DNA of 7,601 nt from Chloroflexota bacterium (GCA_029777225.1 JAKOSR010000072.1:1-7601); one strand, 5' to 3'. Positions 1-6,517 are shown, counted from the first letter of the stretch. Notes: generated by a model not told the origin, from the sequence alone. Program-made: numbers and translations.

Positions 1-395
1 CGTTTCACCAGCTTGAGCACCTCGCGCACAGCGTCACCATACGCCTTCACCAACCCACCAGTCCCCAGCTTGGTGCCACCGCAGTACCGCGTGACCACCA
101 CGGCAACATTCCCCACCCCGCTGCCCTGCAATACCGCCAGGGCTGGCCGGCCAGCTGTGCCAGAGGGTTCGCCATCATCGGAACAATGCGCGTTTACGGC
201 ACTACCGTGCCCGATGACAAAGGCCGGGACGTGATGTGTGGCATCCGGGTAACGGGCTTTGATTTCCTTTTGGAAAGTGCGCGCTTCGTCGATGGTCCGA
301 GCGGGTGACAGGCTGGCAATAAAATGCGAGTTGACCACCTGAATACGGGTTTCAACCGGTTCGAGCGGGATGATGCGACGTGGGTTTGATTCCAT
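1..395 (-). CDS. yigZ: IMPACT/YigZ family protein, 3' end cut by window edge
   Basis: Reading leftward from ATG at 395 gives 131 codons before the window ends. Family signatures are clear: YPDATHH near residues 49-55, SDDGEPSGTAGRP at 72-84, and a TRYCGG...LGTGGLVKAYG stretch at 102-120. These are the hallmarks of the N-terminal IMPACT domain (UPF0029), found in bacterial YigZ and in eukaryotic IMPACT/Yih1 regulators of Gcn2. The bacterial molecular role is not settled; a nucleic-acid or translation-linked function is usually inferred from the fold. The family is normally about 200 residues, so roughly the last 70 residues, the small C-terminal domain, lie outside the window. The ATG at 395 is preferred because the resulting MES...IPLEPV start resembles known YigZ N-termini; an in-frame CTG lies five codons upstream and no good Shine-Dalgarno is visible. 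The motif usually written RYYGG or RYFGG reads RYCGG here. The gene is divergent from the DUF1294 gene. Confidence 0.93.
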   Translation of the reverse strand, partial: MESNPRRIIPLEPVETRIQVVNSHFIASLSPARTIDEARTFQKEIKARYPDATHHVPAFVIGHGSAVNAHCSDDGEPSGTAGRPALAVLQGSGVGNVAVVVTRYCGGTKLGTGGLVKAYGDAVREVLKLVK

Positions 396-473
396 GATTT
401 TGTCTACCAGTTTAATCTTACGTCAAAAATAAAAAAATACTTGGTTGTAAGTTAACAAGATGGGATTGTCTCC

Positions 474-491
474 CCGCGCACCGGCGCGTGG
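474..491. other. GC-rich inverted repeat (hairpin)
   Basis: CCGCGC (474-479) pairs with GCGTGG (486-491), six base pairs including one G-T, around a short loop that may close one more C-G pair. No T-run follows on either strand, so it does not look like an intrinsic terminator. It lies too far from either start codon to be placed confidently in a leader. Its function is unknown and it may be chance in a GC-rich stretch. Confidence 0.35.
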
Positions 492-563
492 ACCTCCAGC
501 ATTAAAGCAAGGCTCAAACAGCCAGGGGGTCCTTAAGCGAAAATTCCCGACCAAATGTGCCTG

Positions 564-573
564 GTAACGTTAC
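564..573. promoter_or_regulatory. perfect 10-bp palindrome, candidate operator
   Basis: GTAACGTTAC is a perfect palindrome centred on CG, 56 bases before the DUF1294 start codon. The CG-centred symmetry with T/A-rich arms resembles LacI/GalR-family operators, but only five bases per arm match. A weak promoter-like pair overlaps its right edge: TTACAG at 570-575, an 18-bp gap, then TGTAAT at 594-599. If used, a bound regulator would sit on the -35 box. No regulator gene lies nearby, so this is a suggestion only. Confidence 0.3.
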
Positions 574-628
574 AGCCGTGATATAACCAAACGTGTAATG
601 ATTTCTTCCTGGTTGAAGAGGCGACCCT

Positions 629-895
629 ATGGTATTGATAATTTTGGTCATGAGCGTGATAACCTTCCTCGTGTTTGGTTACGACAAGCAGGCTGCAATC
701 CAGGGACGCTGGCGCATCCCTGAAAAGACCTTGTTCGCGCTCAGCATTCTCGGAGGGGCAGCGGGAGGCCTGCTGGGAATGTCCGTTTTCCATCACAAAA
801 CACGCAAAACCCAATTTTGGATAATCCTGGGAGCCGCCCTGCTTTTGCACCTCTTTTTGCTGACTCGCACCAACGTTAGTTTTTTTGGACAATAA
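629..895 (+). CDS. DUF1294 family small membrane protein
   Basis: This 88-residue protein matches the DUF1294 family along its whole length. The family pattern is visible in order: a first hydrophobic segment (about 2-17), FGYDK at 16-20, WRIPEKTL at 28-35, a glycine-rich second segment with LGG..GGLLGM at 41-51, FHHKTRK at 54-60, and a third hydrophobic segment (about 62-79). It is therefore predicted to be an inner-membrane protein with about three short helices. The biochemical function of the family is unknown. Some relatives carry an N-terminal cold-shock domain; this one does not. The ATG at 629 is supported by GAAGAGG at 615-621, seven bases upstream, and by the family N-terminus. The stop at 895 lies 87 bases before the Rel-like gene, which seems to have its own promoter. 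Confidence 0.9.
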   Translation: MVLIILVMSVITFLVFGYDKQAAIQGRWRIPEKTLFALSILGGAAGGLLGMSVFHHKTRKTQFWIILGAALLLHLFLLTRTNVSFFGQ

Positions 896-936
896 TTGTC
901 AATTTCAATCCGAAATAATATCAAATAAGCTATAAT
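896..936 (+). promoter_or_regulatory. promoter region of the Rel-like gene
   Basis: An exact TATAAT lies at 931-936, giving a likely transcript start near 943 and a leader of about 40 nt. It has no good -35 box at standard spacing. An alternative is TTGTCA at 896-901 with a 17-bp gap to TATCAA at 919-924. Either would let the Rel-like gene be transcribed separately from the DUF1294 gene, whose stop codon touches the left edge. The whole stretch is strikingly AT-rich compared with the genes on both sides. Confidence 0.55.
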
Positions 937-982
937 AAAACGATAGCATCTTAATCTGGATGGATGAAAGGTTGTCAGGACC

Positions 983-2833
983 GTGGTTGAAGTTGAGAGT
1001 ATCAACGAAATCCGTCCTCGCATTACGGACGAGTTTCACGTGGGTCCTTTTGTTCCCAGGACGGAAGCCATTCAAAAGGCTTACGAGTGGGGTGAAAAGA
1101 TCCACGCCGGTCAGACACGCCTTTCGGGGGAACCGTATTTTGCCACGCACTCTGCCTGGGTGGGCGCTTTTGTAGATCAGCTGGTTCACAAGGAAGCCTG
1201 GACCATTGCGGCATTGTTGCATGACACCGTTGAAGACCAGGGCGAGAGTTTTGAGGAAATCCGCGACCTTTTCCCAGGACCTCTGGGTGAGGAAGTTGCC
1301 CACATCGTGGATGGCGTCACCAAGATGAGCACGCCGCGCGATGGTAGCACGCGCGAAATCGAAACCCTGCGGAAAATTGCCATGTTCCGGGACCCGGCCG
1401 TTTTTGTTGTCAAGCTGGCGGATAAAAGCCATAATCTGATGACCCTCAATTACCAGGCGCGTGGCAAGCAATGGCAAAAAGCCAACGAAGCCATCCGGGC
1501 TTACGGAAAGCTGGCGGGCATTCTTAATTGTTACCGCTGGCGGCGCTGGATTGAAGACATGGCCTTTCCCTATGCCGAACCGGAAGCCTTCTCGATGGTC
1601 AAGGCGAAAATTGACGCCGACCCGCGCCTGAACCTGAATTTCATCCGTTACTACCTGGGCGAATTAGCCCACCTGATGGAAGCGGAGGGCATAGATGGTG
1701 CCATCCGGTTCACTGTGAACGGTTACTGGCAGGCCTGGGACAAGCTGCAACGCATGGCGCGCGCCCGTCGCACCTCCCTGCAGGACTTTTCGGCTGTGAA
1801 TGACATTGTCAGCTTCAGAATGCTGGTCAAAGAGAATGACGAGACCGCCTGCTACCGGCTTCTGGCGCGCGTAAACCGCTACTTCAGTCGCAACCTGGAC
1901 CAGGACCGCTTTGATGACTACATCGCTTCACCGCAAAACGGTTACCGCGCGCTGCAGGTGACCACCTGGATGCCTGGCGCTGGCGCGGTGGAAATCGCGA
2001 TTGCTACTGATGAGATGGAAGGCGAAAACACCTGGGGTGTCATTTACGCGATTAACAATCAGAAGGATATCTCGAAGTATTCCCCTGTCCAAATTTTGAC
2101 CCCATTCGGCGGAACACGCTTCCTGCAGGAAGGCAGCACGGTGTTGGACGGCGTGGCAGCCATCCAGGAGTTTTACCTGGATAAAATCAGCAAGGTGTTG
2201 GTCAACCACGAGGAGCGCCACATCTACGACACGCTCAACCCGGGTGACCTGGTGGAAGTGGTGACCAGCGGGGCGCACAAAACGCCCGAACCAGATTGGC
2301 TGAATCACTGCAACGTCACCACGGCACGGCGGTTGCGAATTGTTCTCGCCACGGTCTCCCTCAAGGAAGCCAGCAAGAAAGGCAAAGAGCAAATCCATGC
2401 TCTGCTGGCAGCCCGGGGATTGCTGGATTTGGAGGATGTTGCCGCCCTGGATACGCCCCTGATTGAAGCCCTGCTTGGGATGCTGGCCTGCGCGAACCTG
2501 GACGACCTCTACGCCGCGGTCGGCGGTGGCGCCATTTACCTGCAGGAGCTTGAAAATACCCTGGACCTGGTGGGCATCTCTAGGGCGCTGCGCTGGACCA
2601 CCGTGGAAGTCAGCGGAGACAACTCCACCAACCGTCCCGGCGTGCTTTCGTACCTTGCTGGCTTGGTCTCGCAGGCTGGTGGCAACATCCTGCGAACCGT
2701 CAGCATGACCAACAAGGAAGGCCAGTTTCAATTGCGCATGATTCTGAGGCAGCTGGGGGACGCGGAAAAAGCCCTCCTCACCCAGTTGTTTAATGAAAGC
2801 CGCTTCAAGCTCGACCGGATTGAAATCGTGTAG
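983..2833 (+). CDS. RelA/SpoT-like (p)ppGpp hydrolase with degenerate synthetase domain
   Basis: This 616-residue long RelA/SpoT homologue has four recognisable regions. The HD hydrolase domain (about 33-185) keeps all the metal and substrate residues I can align with Rel of Streptococcus equisimilis: R46, H56, H80-D81, E84-D85, D147 and N151. The synthetase domain (about 235-355) keeps D274 (NDIVSFR), Y321 (NGYRAL) and E337 (VEIAIAT). It has lost the basic nucleotide-binding loop (RxKxxxSIxxKM reads GYWQAWDKLQRM), the Lys of PKxNGYxSLH (reads PQNGYRALQ), the Arg of QIRT (reads AIAT) and the MHxxAExGxAAHW motif. A TGS domain (about 367-430) follows, with Gln395 where RelA has the tRNA-contacting His. 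A helical region comes next and then a C-terminal ACT domain (about 540-616). The Cys-rich zinc-finger/RIS domain of 700-750-residue Rel proteins is absent. I infer cytosolic (p)ppGpp hydrolysis without synthesis. The GTG start at 983 is uncertain: AGGA lies only 2 nt away, AAAGG 11 nt away, and the next in-frame GTG is at 1040. Confidence 0.88.
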   Translation: MVEVESINEIRPRITDEFHVGPFVPRTEAIQKAYEWGEKIHAGQTRLSGEPYFATHSAWVGAFVDQLVHKEAWTIAALLHDTVEDQGESFEEIRDLFPGPLGEEVAHIVDGVTKMSTPRDGSTREIETLRKIAMFRDPAVFVVKLADKSHNLMTLNYQARGKQWQKANEAIRAYGKLAGILNCYRWRRWIEDMAFPYAEPEAFSMVKAKIDADPRLNLNFIRYYLGELAHLMEAEGIDGAIRFTVNGYWQAWDKLQRMARARRTSLQDFSAVNDIVSFRMLVKENDETACYRLLARVNRYFSRNLDQDRFDDYIASPQNGYRALQVTTWMPGAGAVEIAIATDEMEGENTWGVIYAINNQKDISKYSPVQILTPFGGTRFLQEGSTVLDGVAAIQEFYLDKISKVLVNHEERHIYDTLNPGDLVEVVTSGAHKTPEPDWLNHCNVTTARRLRIVLATVSLKEASKKGKEQIHALLAARGLLDLEDVAALDTPLIEALLGMLACANLDDLYAAVGGGAIYLQELENTLDLVGISRALRWTTVEVSGDNSTNRPGVLSYLAGLVSQAGGNILRTVSMTNKEGQFQLRMILRQLGDAEKALLTQLFNESRFKLDRIEIV

Positions 2834-2890
2834 TTCCGTAGCATCGCGCAAAAATTATATATCCGCTGACCTGTGGCGGGGTAAAAAACA

Positions 2891-2899
2891 TGCTAAAAT
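2891..2899 (+). promoter_or_regulatory. extended -10 promoter of the thioredoxin-CcdA gene
   Basis: TGCTAAAAT is an extended -10 element (TG, one base, then TAAAAT at 2894-2899). No good -35 box is seen 16-18 bp upstream, which such promoters can tolerate. Transcription should start near 2906, leaving about 56 nt of leader before the ATG at 2962. No terminator is visible between the Rel-like stop and this point, so read-through from upstream is also possible. Confidence 0.45.
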
Positions 2900-2961
2900 G
2901 GGTGGGTTTCGCCTTCCAGGCACCCCTGCCAAATAAATAGTTAGGAAAACACATCAAAACC

Positions 2962-4602
2962 ATGACTCAAAGAGAAAACAAAGCATTCAGGCTTTCCATT
3001 CTTTTTTCGCTTATCGCCTTCTTCTCCCTGCTGCTTCCGCAAATCGCCAGCGCCAGCCAGTCCTCACCGCAGGGCATCGGACCCACAGTGCCAACCCCCA
3101 CGGTTGATGTAAGCAACGCGAAGGTGCACGGATATTACTTTTATTCGAACACTTGCGCCCACTGCATCGACATCCTGAACGAAATCGTCTACCCGTTGGA
3201 AGAAAAATACCCGGGTGAGATTGACCTGCGCCTGCTGGAGCTGGGGACCCCAGCTTATTACCAGGCGCTCCTCAAGGTGGAAACCGCCTATAACATCAGC
3301 GCGGGCGACCGTGGGCTCCCCACCGTGGTCCTGGGTGACCAGATTTTGATCGGTGAGGAACAAAACCGTGCCGACCTGCTTTCCAGCGTAGAAGCCGGCC
3401 TGGCCGGAGATGGAATTACCTTCCCGGCCATTGAAGGTTTGGACCCCGTGGCAATGGTCTCCGTACCCCCGACGTCCTCCACCGAAACCCCACTGGCCTG
3501 CTCCCCTGACGACCCTTCTGCCTGCGAAGTGAACGCGCCTATCTACATGGCGTACTTCTACCAGGTGGGCTGCAAGGAATGCAACCGAGCACATGCTGAC
3601 CTGCAATACCTGCAAAGTCAGTACCCGCAGCTCATCATCGAGGAATTTAATATTTACGAGGATACGGACATCGCGAACTGGATGGCCCAACGAACCGGGC
3701 GTGAGAACGACTTTAAGGTGCCTGCTGTATTCATCGGTGACAAAGCCTGGATTGGTGAGGCCGAAATTACCAGCCAAAACATCGCGCCTTACCTGGACAC
3801 CTTGAAAGATAGTGGGTCGGCAGCGTTTTGGAAGGGCTACGATGCCGCCACCGGCACGTCAGCCCTGATGAACCGGTTCAAGTCCATGGGGTGGCTGGCG
3901 GTGGTGTTTGCCGGCCTGATTGACGGGTTAAACCCCTGCGCTTTCGCCACCATCATCTTCTTCATCTCGTACCTGACGCTGAGCGGAAGGAAAGGCAAAG
4001 AGGTCATCCTGACTGGTGCCAGCTTCACCCTGGGTGTTTTCATCGCCTACCTGGCGGTTGGGCTGGGCTTCTACAAGGTTCTGGACGTGGTCAAGGAATC
4101 CCTGGCAGTCATCGGCAAAATCGTCTACGCCCTCACCGCAGTCCTCTGCCTTACCCTGGCCGTTATCAGCATCCTGGATTTCTTCAAAGCGCGCAAGGGG
4201 CAAATTGGCGATATGGCCCTGAACCTGCCCGAACCATTGCGGAAACGCATCAACAAGACCATCCGCGAGGGGAGGAAAGCTTCCAGCTATTACCTTGGCG
4301 CGTTTGTCACCGGCATCCTGATTTCCTTCCTGGAACTGGCTTGCACAGGCCAGATTTACCTGCCCACCATCATCTTTATGAGCACAATGCCGGAGCTGCG
4401 CGCGAGGGCCATCAGCTACCTGGTGCTTTATAACCTGATGTTCATCGTGCCACTTATTGTTGTGTTCATCCTGGCATACTTCGGCACCACATCCAAGGAC
4501 CTGACAGAGTTCCTGAAGAAGCACGCTGCCGCTGTGAAAATTGGCATGACGATTGTCTTCCTGACGCTGGGGATTTGGCTGCTGATATCCCTGTTTGCCT
4601 GA
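2962..4602 (+). CDS. tandem thioredoxin-like domains fused to CcdA/DsbD-type membrane domain
   Basis: This 546-residue protein appears to be an envelope thiol-redox transporter. Residues 10-32 form a signal peptide or anchor ending near ASAS. A first thioredoxin/glutaredoxin-like domain (about 54-145) has C65-A-H-C68 and the cis-proline loop GLPTVVLGD (Pro120). A linker holds C180 and C188. A second such domain (about 193-282) has C204-K-E-C207 and VPAVFIGD (Pro254). The rest (about 308-546) is a six-helix CcdA/DsbD-like domain with the two expected membrane cysteines, NPC326AF in the first helix and ELAC461TGQ in the fourth. I infer that electrons from cytoplasmic thioredoxin pass through the membrane cysteines to the external domains, for disulfide reduction or haprotein maturation such as cytochrome c. 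The domain order differs from DsbD, where the thioredoxin-like domain follows the membrane part. AGGA at 2943-2946 is 15 nt from the ATG, an unusually long gap. A strong terminator follows. Confidence 0.88.
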   Translation: MTQRENKAFRLSILFSLIAFFSLLLPQIASASQSSPQGIGPTVPTPTVDVSNAKVHGYYFYSNTCAHCIDILNEIVYPLEEKYPGEIDLRLLELGTPAYYQALLKVETAYNISAGDRGLPTVVLGDQILIGEEQNRADLLSSVEAGLAGDGITFPAIEGLDPVAMVSVPPTSSTETPLACSPDDPSACEVNAPIYMAYFYQVGCKECNRAHADLQYLQSQYPQLIIEEFNIYEDTDIANWMAQRTGRENDFKVPAVFIGDKAWIGEAEITSQNIAPYLDTLKDSGSAAFWKGYDAATGTSALMNRFKSMGWLAVVFAGLIDGLNPCAFATIIFFISYLTLSGRKGKEVILTGASFTLGVFIAYLAVGLGFYKVLDVVKESLAVIGKIVYALTAVLCLTLAVISILDFFKARKGQIGDMALNLPEPLRKRINKTIREGRKASSYYLGAFVTGILISFLELACTGQIYLPTIIFMSTMPELRARAISYLVLYNLMFIVPLIVVFILAYFGTTSKDLTEFLKKHAAAVKIGMTIVFLTLGIWLLISLFA

Positions 4603-4631
4603 TTTTCATCCCTGACAATCACGTTAAAACG

Positions 4632-4656
4632 AAAAAAGAGGTCGCCCTCTTTTTTT
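4632..4656. terminator. bidirectional intrinsic terminator between convergent genes
   Basis: AAAAAAGAGG (4632-4641) pairs with CCTCTTTTTT (4646-4655) around a TCGC loop, a ten-base-pair stem. The T-run at 4650-4656 serves the rightward thioredoxin-CcdA transcript, and the A-run at 4632-4637 becomes a U-run for the leftward alr-PHP transcript. It lies 29 nt after the rightward stop codon and 20 nt beyond the leftward stop codon, as expected for a shared terminator. Confidence 0.92.
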
Positions 4657-4676
4657 GTTGTCAATTTTCACTTGAA

Positions 4677-5342
4677 TTATTTCTGTCCGCTTATCTTTTT
4701 GAGGACCGAAGCGGCGGTGGAGAAGAGATGCACCTGGCTGCCTGAAAGTTGGGCGCGGATTTCAGCGCTCGCGACCGCAGCACGCATTTCTTCGGCATTC
4801 TCAAAGGGCGGCATCAACAGGGCCGCGCGGCCCAACTCCCTCAGCGTATGCGCGTCCGAGCCGGCCATGCGCAATTTCTGATGCTGCCCGGCAAATGCCA
4901 TGGCCTCGTCGTTATAGGCCTGCCTGACGCAGCGGGCATTGAAAACTTCCACCCCATCCACATCGCGCATAATCCGGGCCAATGTCCCGGGTTCCCAACT
5001 GGAACCGCGGTGAGGGTCAAAAGGATGAGCCACGCTGATGAAAGCACCCTGTTTCTTGAGCTTCTCAATCACCACTTCCGGGGCCAAACCTCGCTGGATG
5101 GGCTCGGTCATGAAGTACCCAAGCAGCTCGCCCTGGGTGGTAAGGATTTCCTCGGCCAGGATGACCCGCTCAGGGTCCATTTCCTTGGCTTTGAACGCGC
5201 CGGCCATCACGTTGTGGTCCGTAATGGCGATTTTCCCTATATCTTTTTGCCGGCAGGTTGACAACAGGTCTTCAATGCTGACGAGACTATCGGGGGAATA
5301 GACGGTATGGCAATGAAATTCAGCAGCGATCAATGGGGTCAT
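4677..5342 (-). CDS. PHP-domain metal-dependent phosphoesterase
   Basis: This 221-residue protein has the full set of PHP (polymerase and histidinol phosphatase) metal-binding motifs: H10-C-H12 in the first motif, ITDHN with D42-H43, E64/E65 after a hydrophobic strand, H106 in SVAHPFD, and GSDAH with D163 and H165. Such proteins fold as a distorted barrel binding up to three metal ions and cleave phosphoester bonds. The closest characterised relatives are YciV/RnaAM (also called TrpH), which acts on nucleic-acid 5' ends and 3',5'-bisphosphonucleotides. At about 290 residues those are longer, and the insertion they carry is not evident here, so the substrate cannot be named. It is probably cytosolic, as no signal peptide is seen. 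The start codon overlaps the alr stop as ATGA (5339-5342), so translation is probably coupled to alr. No separate promoter or strong Shine-Dalgarno is visible. Confidence 0.9.
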   Translation of the reverse strand: MTPLIAAEFHCHTVYSPDSLVSIEDLLSTCRQKDIGKIAITDHNVMAGAFKAKEMDPERVILAEEILTTQGELLGYFMTEPIQRGLAPEVVIEKLKKQGAFISVAHPFDPHRGSSWEPGTLARIMRDVDGVEVFNARCVRQAYNDEAMAFAGQHQKLRMAGSDAHTLRELGRAALLMPPFENAEEMRAAVASAEIRAQLSGSQVHLFSTAASVLKKISGQK

Positions 5343-6448
5343 TCTTTGTATATCCGTGGCAGACGGTCGGCCAAACCGCAGACCACCTCGTAATTAATGG
5401 TGCCCCAGCGGTCCGCCACTTCGTCCACACTGATGGATTCTTGATCCTGGCGGCCAATCAAGACCACTTCATCCCCGACCTTTACACCGGGGACGCCGTC
5501 CAACTGGAGCATACTTTGGTCCATGCACACCCGCCCCACCACGTTGACGCGCCTGCCCCCAACCAGCACCTGCTGGTTATCAATCCGGCGGAAGCCATCG
5601 CCATAACCGATGGGCATCACCCCGATTTTTTCCTGCTTGGAAGTCACATAAGTGGAGCCATAGCTGATGCCCTGGCCTGCTGGGAAATCGTGCACCGAAA
5701 TGATGCGCGCCTTCCAGGAAAGCGCCTGGGTAAACTCGGGACCGAGTTGGATGGACGGGGAAGGCGACATGCCAAAAATGATATCACCCGGCCGTACCAG
5801 GTCAAAGTAAGCTTCCGGGAAGTTAAAAATGGCAGCTGAGTTGGCGGCGTGAACCACAGCGGGCTTAAGCCCCTCGGCATCCAATTCCGCAAGGAGCGTG
5901 TTGAATGTTTTCAGTTGCCGAAGTGTGGATCCAGTATGAGGTTCATCCGCGCCAGCAAAATGCGTGAAGATACCGTCGACGAGGACGTTGGAATCAGCCA
6001 GTTCACGTAAAAAAGGTGGGAAGTCCGCGGGCTGCATGCCAAGGCGCCCCATGCCGGTCTCCACCTTGACGTGAGCATGCAGGGTGCCGCCGTTGATGTG
6101 GGCATAATCGAGGTAGCTTTTGGTGAGCTCCGGGTCTATCAGCGCAACCGTGATGTTTTGCTCAATGGCTTCGGGGACCTTGGCCGGGGGCGTGTACCCG
6201 AGCACCAGGATTTTGCAGGCAATGCCAGCCCGGCGCAGTTGGAGCGCTTCCTCGATGCGGGCAACCCCACACCAGGTGGCCCCGCCCGCCACAACGGCTT
6301 GGGCCACCGGCCGGGCGCCGTGCCCATAACCGTTGGCTTTAATCACTGCCATTACTTCCGTACCGGTCATTTCTTTAATGCGGGCAACGTTTTGTTTGAT
6401 GGCGTTCAGGTCAACTTCCAACCAAGTGGAATACGAGTTAATTTCCAT
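5339..6448 (-). CDS. alr: alanine racemase
   Basis: This PLP-dependent enzyme interconverts L- and D-alanine to supply peptidoglycan precursors. The 369-residue product fits the family length of about 360-370. The N-terminal barrel carries the PLP lysine in AVIKANGYGHG (K37) and the GMGRLG motif (residues 132-137). The C-terminal domain carries the catalytic tyrosine in GQGISYGSTY (Y263), PIGYGDGFRR at 279-288, VCMDQSML at 307-314 and the closing VCGLADRLPRIY. I chose the ATG at 6448, giving MEINSYSTWLEVDLNAI, the normal Alr start. The reading frame stays open to an ATG at 6640, but those extra 64 residues are unlike Alr, overlap the divergent gene and lie upstream of a good promoter. That promoter places the transcript start almost at the ATG, so the mRNA should be leaderless. 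First gene of a two-gene operon with the PHP gene. Confidence 0.96.
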   Translation of the reverse strand: MEINSYSTWLEVDLNAIKQNVARIKEMTGTEVMAVIKANGYGHGARPVAQAVVAGGATWCGVARIEEALQLRRAGIACKILVLGYTPPAKVPEAIEQNITVALIDPELTKSYLDYAHINGGTLHAHVKVETGMGRLGMQPADFPPFLRELADSNVLVDGIFTHFAGADEPHTGSTLRQLKTFNTLLAELDAEGLKPAVVHAANSAAIFNFPEAYFDLVRPGDIIFGMSPSPSIQLGPEFTQALSWKARIISVHDFPAGQGISYGSTYVTSKQEKIGVMPIGYGDGFRRIDNQQVLVGGRRVNVVGRVCMDQSMLQLDGVPGVKVGDEVVLIGRQDQESISVDEVADRWGTINYEVVCGLADRLPRIYKE

Positions 6449-6485
6449 AGCGTTGAAGTATAATCTTCCGACCCTGACCTGACAA
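6449..6485 (-). promoter_or_regulatory. alr promoter, predicted leaderless transcript
   Basis: On the minus strand TTGTCA (6480-6485) is followed by exactly 17 bp and then TATACT (6457-6462). Each box differs from consensus at one base. Only eight bases separate the -10 box from the alr ATG, so transcription should begin at about 6450-6448, at or within two bases of the start codon. No Shine-Dalgarno lies at a usable distance, which agrees with leaderless initiation. Confidence 0.75.
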
Positions 6486-6517
6486 GTAAAACAGGGCGGG
6501 GAAGCGCCTGATTGGGT

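Larger units (their letters stand above)
396..628. other. divergent intergenic spacer, AT-rich at left
   Basis: This 233-bp spacer lies between the leftward yigZ-like gene and the rightward DUF1294 gene, so it should hold both promoters. The yigZ-proximal 60 bases are very AT-rich, with A/T runs at about 424-438, but no convincing -35/-10 pair for yigZ was found. The middle holds a GC-rich hairpin (474-491) and a small GGCT/AGCC stem (511-514 with 520-523). The right part holds a 10-bp perfect palindrome (564-573) and a possible weak promoter. No gene, tRNA or known riboswitch was recognised. Confidence 0.6.

Noticed and set aside
13..234. A 73-codon plus-strand open frame at the left edge
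   Set aside because: It is the complement of the YigZ coding sequence, which has clear family motifs on the minus strand.
474..523. Hairpins in the yigZ-DUF1294 spacer as a riboswitch or attenuator
   Set aside because: The stems are short, lack a T-run, and do not match any riboswitch pattern I know; transcript boundaries are also unknown.
1928..2851. A 307-codon open frame on the minus strand inside the Rel-like gene
   Set aside because: It lies wholly antisense to a clear RelA/SpoT homologue, its translation shows no recognisable domain, and long antisense frames are common in GC-rich genes.
2860..2887. Possible terminator after the Rel-like gene (CCGC...GCGG)
   Set aside because: The stem is only four or five base pairs with an eight-base loop, and it is followed by GGTAAAAAA rather than a T-run.
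2900..2925. GGGTG/CACCC inverted repeat in the leader of the thioredoxin-CcdA gene
   Set aside because: It is five base pairs with a 16-base loop, too weak to support a regulatory structure.
3064..3777. A 237-codon open frame on the minus strand inside the thioredoxin-CcdA gene
   Set aside because: It is antisense to two well-defined thioredoxin-like domains, and its translation has no family motif.
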